From positions 1-62,529 of the forward strand of contig JAICXY010000007.1 of NCBI GenBank assembly GCA_025934495.1: a stretch of 62,529 nt of DNA, in the 5' to 3' direction. A program made the translations under genes and the position numbers. Origin of the DNA: Candidatus Nitrosocosmicus sp. (GTDB taxonomy: Archaea; Thermoproteota; Nitrososphaeria; Nitrososphaerales; Nitrososphaeraceae). The notes beneath the pieces are model-generated. The model saw nothing but the letters and a program-made list of their open reading frames with translations. It searched no databases and was not told the DNA's origin. Below, piece after piece: positions 58,795-62,529 of the stretch (position 1 is its first letter; each line of letters begins with the position of its first letter).

Positions 58795-59477
58795 TGTCCG
58801 ACGGTACTGTAGATCCCTTAATAAAGCGAGCAATCGATGCCCTCGCCGTGCCAGGTCTGCTGATCGGCCATCGTATGATTTCGCAAGGCGATGAGTTCGC
58901 GCTACTTCACGAGGAGATGGCGTCGTTATCCTTCCCTACGATCGAAAGGTGCCGAGCCAGTGGCGCCGAACGGCGTGCGGCGCGCGAGCTGATGAACTCG
59001 ATGGGTTTTGCTGGTCTTCCAATCCTCAGGAGCACATTTGGCGCACCGATCTGGCCAGCAGGAGTTGTAGGCTCGATGGCGCACGATGATAGAATTGCTG
59101 TAGCCGCTGTCGGTCTGCAGCATGACCTTGATGCGGTCGGCGTCGATATCGAACCAATAGCGCCGTTGCCACCGGAAATGCTTGAGCTGACTGCTACACC
59201 GCGGGAGCGGCATGCGATTGCTGACAACCCGTTTGGGGCAAAGATTCTCTTTGCCATCAAGGAGGCGGTCTACAAGGCGGCCTATACACTCGATCATGAG
59301 TTTCTTGATTTTCACGATATTGATGTTGACCTTACCCGCCGGCTTGCGACGACCAGAGCCGGACTCACGCTCAAGCTCCATTGGTGCATTTTCTCTCACG
59401 TGCTGGTTGTGGCGGTGGTCCAGAAGGATTCTATGGACCACTTGGCTTCGAACTGGAACCAGGGCAGATCCATTTGA
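58794..59477 (+). CDS. 4'-phosphopantetheinyl transferase (EntD/Sfp type)
   Basis: The intact 227-aa enzyme starts within TAATG at the GNAT stop, so it is translationally coupled. It shows GSMAHDDRIAVAAV (93-106), the Mg-binding GVDIEP with Asp118 and Glu120, and the catalytic FAIKEAVYKAAY (153-164; Glu157, Lys161). It would convert the NRPS carrier from apo to holo form. Archaea rarely have such enzymes, so its presence in the same cassette makes the pathway self-sufficient. GC-rich like its neighbours. Confidence 0.93.
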   Translation: MSDGTVDPLIKRAIDALAVPGLLIGHRMISQGDEFALLHEEMASLSFPTIERCRASGAERRAARELMNSMGFAGLPILRSTFGAPIWPAGVVGSMAHDDRIAVAAVGLQHDLDAVGVDIEPIAPLPPEMLELTATPRERHAIADNPFGAKILFAIKEAVYKAAYTLDHEFLDFHDIDVDLTRRLATTRAGLTLKLHWCIFSHVLVVAVVQKDSMDHLASNWNQGRSI

Positions 59478-59538
59478 ATTCAGAAACTAATTTATTTTTC
59501 AAATCGATTTTATATAATTTATACGTGGTCGTTATGTA

Positions 59539-59748
59539 CAAGTTTCCCATCCAGGTGGTCCTTTAGAAATTCTAGAGCGAGATGTTCCTGAACCTGATGT
59601 ATCACAAGTCCGTATCAAGGTTCAAGCCTGCGGTATATGCCATGGTGATTCTGCAGCTAGAGATGGGTTGTTTCCAGGCATTCAGTATCCTCGTGTGCCA
59701 GGCCATGAAGTTGCAGGAGTAATCAATTCGGGGAATAAATTTTGTTAA
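59539..59748 (+). pseudogene. Zinc alcohol dehydrogenase, N-terminal fragment
   Basis: The frame reads HPGGPLEILERDVPEPDVSQ, then VRIKVQACGICHGDSAARDG and FPGIQYPRVPGHEVAGVINSG before a stop. These are the catalytic-zinc Cys (ACGICHGD) and GHE motifs of medium-chain alcohol dehydrogenases. The start is missing and at least 250 C-terminal residues are gone. Composition is host-like. It lies just past the end of the GC-rich cassette, so the cassette or a linked deletion probably disrupted it. Confidence 0.8.
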
Positions 59749-60887
59749 AATATTTAGAGTCCCACCAAATTTCCTATAGAACTTAATTGATCAATTTTTA
59801 CTAATCCACCACAACCTGTAGGTCCAGCTAAAGCACTAAGACCTCCAATAACTAAACCTGGTGGAAGTATGAATGAATCTATTCCACCTATTGCTGCACC
59901 ACTAAGAGCATTTTACCGCATCTTAACAGTTATGTAAACAGATGGATACCATCTATATGAAAACCGGCACCAAAATATCATCTTAATTTTTAAGCAATTT
60001 GACCGAATAATTTATGAATGTATCTTATCGATTCTCAAGATTAGATGATTAGTTTTCCACAATAAAGGACTCTGATAATCATAAGTTTCTTTTAGATATT
60101 AAATTAATTAATCTGTTGTTTGTGGATGTTAAAAAATTTCCAGATCGAAAAATTGATCCTGCTGCCACTGGACTACTATAGTATAATTGAAAACTTAATG
60201 CAATAGCTGAAATGACATGTTTATCCATCGGGATGCTCTCTCATATACTACGAAATAAAGGATGAACTTGACCATTTTTAATACCGAGATTCTATATTCT
60301 ACAATGCCTGATTTTTTATTAGCATCTCTTCCCCAGCGGTAAATGGATATTTCCTTTGCTGTCATCATCATCCTCATCCTCATCCTCATCATCAGCAATA
60401 TCTATAATCATATCCTTCATATTCATTTTTTCTTTTGTGGTGTAATGGCCTTTGCTTAAGACATTCTCCTTTATAATACATTTCATTTTAAGGTTGAAAT
60501 CAACGACCAAGGAACCTAAATTTAAACACATCTTTAGTATAACAGTTAAATTTGACAGTTGTTTTTGTAGTCTCTAAAAGAATTGTCCATTTTTATATTA
60601 CAGTTAAGATTTTGTGCTTGTTTTGTCACTTCATTATGATATCAATTTACGGTTGGACCGTATTGACAATTGGACGATTCGGACAGTTCTTTCTATAAAA
60701 TTGGTGATGTTGTAGTGCAATAAAAGATGCCTCTATTTTTAAAGATGCATAACAAGGAGGTGCTAAACATAAGTTAACAGAACCGATATCAGTGATCTCA
60801 TCTATTTAGATTAGATGCAAACCGTACTACTTCATCAGATTTTTGTACTTTATATTTGCCATATAAAATCTAGAGAAAACATAGAGA
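59749..60887. other. Remnant-rich region
   Basis: At 59755-59930 the minus strand reads GLVIGGLSALAGPTGCGGLV-like sequence, a fragment of unidentified glycine-rich protein. At about 60195-60531 minus, two overlapping frames share an acidic tract (ADDEDEDEDDDD) encoded by CAT/CCT repeats and pieces such as KKSGIVEYRISVLK; this looks like another decayed transposase but I cannot assign the family. The rest holds nothing I recognise. Confidence 0.4.
60363..60396. repeat. CAT/CCT trinucleotide repeat
   Basis: Imperfect CAT and CCT units encode an Asp/Glu tract on the minus strand in a decayed frame, resembling the CAT repeat in the IS at 42772. Confidence 0.8.
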
Positions 60888-61916
60888 ATGAATGATAACA
60901 TGAGTGGAAAAGGCCACTACTACCACCTAACTCCTGATTTGTCAATACACAGAATAATCAATGGCATGTGGCAGGTTGCAGGAGGACATGGATATATCGA
61001 TCATGAATTGGCAATCAAAGATATGATGAAATATCATGAGGTGGGATTCACTAGCTGGGATCTAGCAGATATTTATGGCCCCGCAGAAGATTTTATTGGA
61101 CAGTTCCGGCGTAGATTATCTGAACTAAAAGGAAAAGAAGAACTCGATAGAATACAGTCACTAACAAAATGGGTGCCACAACCAGGAAGAATTACACGTT
61201 CTATTGTTAAAGAAAATATACAAAGATCTCTTCAGAGAATGGAAGTAAGATCTCTAGATTTGCTACAGTTTCACTGGTGGGATTATGATAATCTATATTA
61301 CCTGGATGCTCTCAAATACCTGTCCGACCTTCGTGATGAAGGAATAATCAAGCAGATAGGTCTTACAAATTTTGATACTGAACGTATGCAAATTATAATC
61401 GATACAGATTTACATGTTGTATCAAACCAAGTTCAATATTCGATCATAGATCGTAGGCCAGAAGAAAAGATGGTTCCATTTTGCATGGAGAATAATATCA
61501 ATCTTATTGCCTATGGAAGCCTGTGCGGAGGGTTGATGTCAGAGCGATATCTAGGAAGAATACAAGAACCTTCTGGTGGGGAGTTAAATACACTAAGCTT
61601 ACGAAAATACAAGAAGATGATAGATATATGGGGCGGATGGAATCTGTTCCAAGAACTTTTATCTACTCTGAAGGACATTGCACAAAAGCACAATGTAAGT
61701 ATTGCAAATGTAGCAACCCGATATATTCTGGAGAAATCTGCAATAGCAGGTGTCATTATAGGTGTTAGACTTGGAATATCTGATCACAGAAACAATAATG
61801 CCCAAGTATTCAACTTTAGTTTAGATAAGTTAGATTATGATGCCATAGATACTGTATGTACAAAGTCAAATAATTTGTTTGATATCATTGGAGACTGCGG
61901 TGATGAATACAGATAG
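60888..61916 (+). CDS. Aldo/keto reductase
   Basis: The 342-aa NADPH-dependent oxidoreductase of the AKR TIM-barrel family shows GMWQVAGGHGYID near the start, the catalytic Asp58 and Tyr63 in DLADIYG, the His of LLQFHWWDY, IGLTNFDTERM and the cofactor region (PFCMENNINLIAYGSLCGG; IAGVIIGVRLG). Substrate unknown. Host-like composition and full length. Start at the first ATG; a second Met four codons later is the alternative. Confidence 0.9.
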   Translation: MNDNMSGKGHYYHLTPDLSIHRIINGMWQVAGGHGYIDHELAIKDMMKYHEVGFTSWDLADIYGPAEDFIGQFRRRLSELKGKEELDRIQSLTKWVPQPGRITRSIVKENIQRSLQRMEVRSLDLLQFHWWDYDNLYYLDALKYLSDLRDEGIIKQIGLTNFDTERMQIIIDTDLHVVSNQVQYSIIDRRPEEKMVPFCMENNINLIAYGSLCGGLMSERYLGRIQEPSGGELNTLSLRKYKKMIDIWGGWNLFQELLSTLKDIAQKHNVSIANVATRYILEKSAIAGVIIGVRLGISDHRNNNAQVFNFSLDKLDYDAIDTVCTKSNNLFDIIGDCGDEYR

Positions 61917-62131
61917 GTGTTCTTAGGGCATTATTTTACTTTGCGAACATTATTGATCCTCATTCTTATTTGAACAGTAGATGACATATAACACTCGCTC
62001 AGTGTTGGTAGCAGATTACAAGGAATGATGTAGCAGTATACTGTGGATTCTTTCTACTTTTTATATCTTATTGATCTTGTATTATTATAGCATCTTAATA
62101 TTTTTGAATTCCAATAATCCTGAAGGCTCTG

Positions 62132-62148
62132 TAAAGTTAAGGAAAAAG
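62132..62148. repeat. Left end motif of the IS6/IS240-like element
   Basis: TAAAGTTAAGGAAAAAG is identical to bases 30300-30316 and precedes the transposase start in both copies, marking the element end. Confidence 0.7.
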
Positions 62149-62176
62149 CTATAGATTTCTTCCTTGCTTATAATGT

Positions 62177-62529
62177 ATGATACAACAAGTTAGAAAAAGA
62201 ACATCTCTTGAAGATATAGTATATTCTTTACACCTTTACTTTAATGGTCTTTCATTAAGAAATACATCCAAAGCAATTTCTCGATTCGTTAAAAGAAGTC
62301 AGACTGCAATAAGACAGGATTGGATTCAAAAGTACAAACCTGAAAGATTATCTTACAATAAGACCAAGATATCTGAATTCATAATCGATGAAACTCAATT
62401 CAAAGTAGGTTCAGAAATCATATGGTTGTGGATTGCTATCGAATCTGAAACTAAGAATATTCTTGCAACAAGTCTATCAAAGGAGCGAAATATGTTCGTA
62501 GCCGAACATTTTCTATCTGATATTGTAGA
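62177..62529 (+). CDS. IS6/IS240-like DDE transposase, 3' end outside window
   Basis: An open frame of 117 codons runs off the right edge. It begins IQQVRKRTSLEDIVYS and shows an HTH (LYFNGLSLRNTSKAISRFVK), the first catalytic Asp in IIDETQFKVGSE, WLWIAIESETKNI, and SKERNMFVAEHF. No stop or shift is seen so far, so this copy may be intact. The first ATG (62173) is followed by an in-frame stop; the second (62177) gives the frame. Decayed copies lie at 3300 and 30300. Confidence 0.85.
   Translation, partial: MIQQVRKRTSLEDIVYSLHLYFNGLSLRNTSKAISRFVKRSQTAIRQDWIQKYKPERLSYNKTKISEFIIDETQFKVGSEIIWLWIAIESETKNILATSLSKERNMFVAEHFLSDIV

Noticed and set aside
54201-59441. Many long minus-strand and alternate frames in the GC-rich cassette
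   Set aside because: High GC reduces random stops; none shows domain motifs and all overlap genes with clear catalytic motifs.
54171-59477. Cassette as assembly contamination
   Set aside because: Not excluded, but both junctions are abrupt within host-like sequence, a TATA tract precedes it and an eroded host-like ADH follows. Read coverage would decide.
60363-60396. Possible CRISPR-like repeat
   Set aside because: It is a contiguous trinucleotide repeat without spacers. No CRISPR array or cas gene is seen anywhere in the window.

Overview
The window reads as a chromosomal segment of an AT-rich Nitrososphaeria (Thaumarchaeota) archaeon, most like the soil group I.1b ammonia oxidisers; the genus is inference. 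The supporting genes are archaeal ribosomal proteins (S13, S4, L10e), Rpo12, aEF1B, a Cdc48-type ATPase, a CdvC (Vps4-like, MIT-domain) cell-division ATPase, a tRNA-splicing endonuclease, Nob1, a geranylgeranyl reductase, many tiny zinc-ribbon proteins and frequent TTG starts.

Layout. 1-5.7 kb is sparse: a secreted peptide, dodecin, a radical SAM protein, a DUF488-like protein and a dead transposase. 5.7-12.7 kb holds a rhodanese, an unusual GcvH/TusA-like fusion, glmS, a winged-helix protein with a GGP domain, rps13-rps4, a PadR regulator and a p27-like zinc protein. 12.9-14.1 kb is a decayed IS630-type element. 14.2-28.2 kb is a dense core: endA, rpl10e, pgk, ggr/zinc ribbon/aEF1B/cdc48, heme O synthase, an uncharacterised winged-helix plus AAA+ ATPase pair, and a membrane-anchored DsbA. 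28.6-31 kb has a response regulator, a MITE-like insertion and another dead IS. 31-42.2 kb is core again: ileS, ppa, cdvC, TrmB, nnrD, an rpo12-ahcY operon, nob1-nadK.

42.3-62.5 kb is accessory. It contains a 1.04-kb IS with 17-bp inverted repeats, a second IS630 relic, tRNA-Ile(GAT) followed by a decayed tyrosine recombinase, a CDF transporter, a cupin, a methyltransferase, frameshifted lineage-specific genes, and an aldo/keto reductase. The right edge cuts through an IS transposase.

The standout is 54171-59477, a clearly higher-GC, bacterial-looking cassette in AT-rich DNA. It encodes a Pls-like nonribosomal peptide synthetase (adenylation, carrier, then a long membrane/left-handed beta-helix C-terminal region), a GNAT acetyltransferase and an Sfp/EntD-type phosphopantetheinyl transferase, joined by ATGA and TAATG overlaps. 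Together they look like a self-contained route to a short homopolymer or modified derivative of a (probably basic) amino acid. Two one-base frameshifts, both in G runs and both of the same sense, interrupt the synthetase and the acetyltransferase. They are either sequencing errors or early decay. An archaeal-looking TATA element precedes the first gene.
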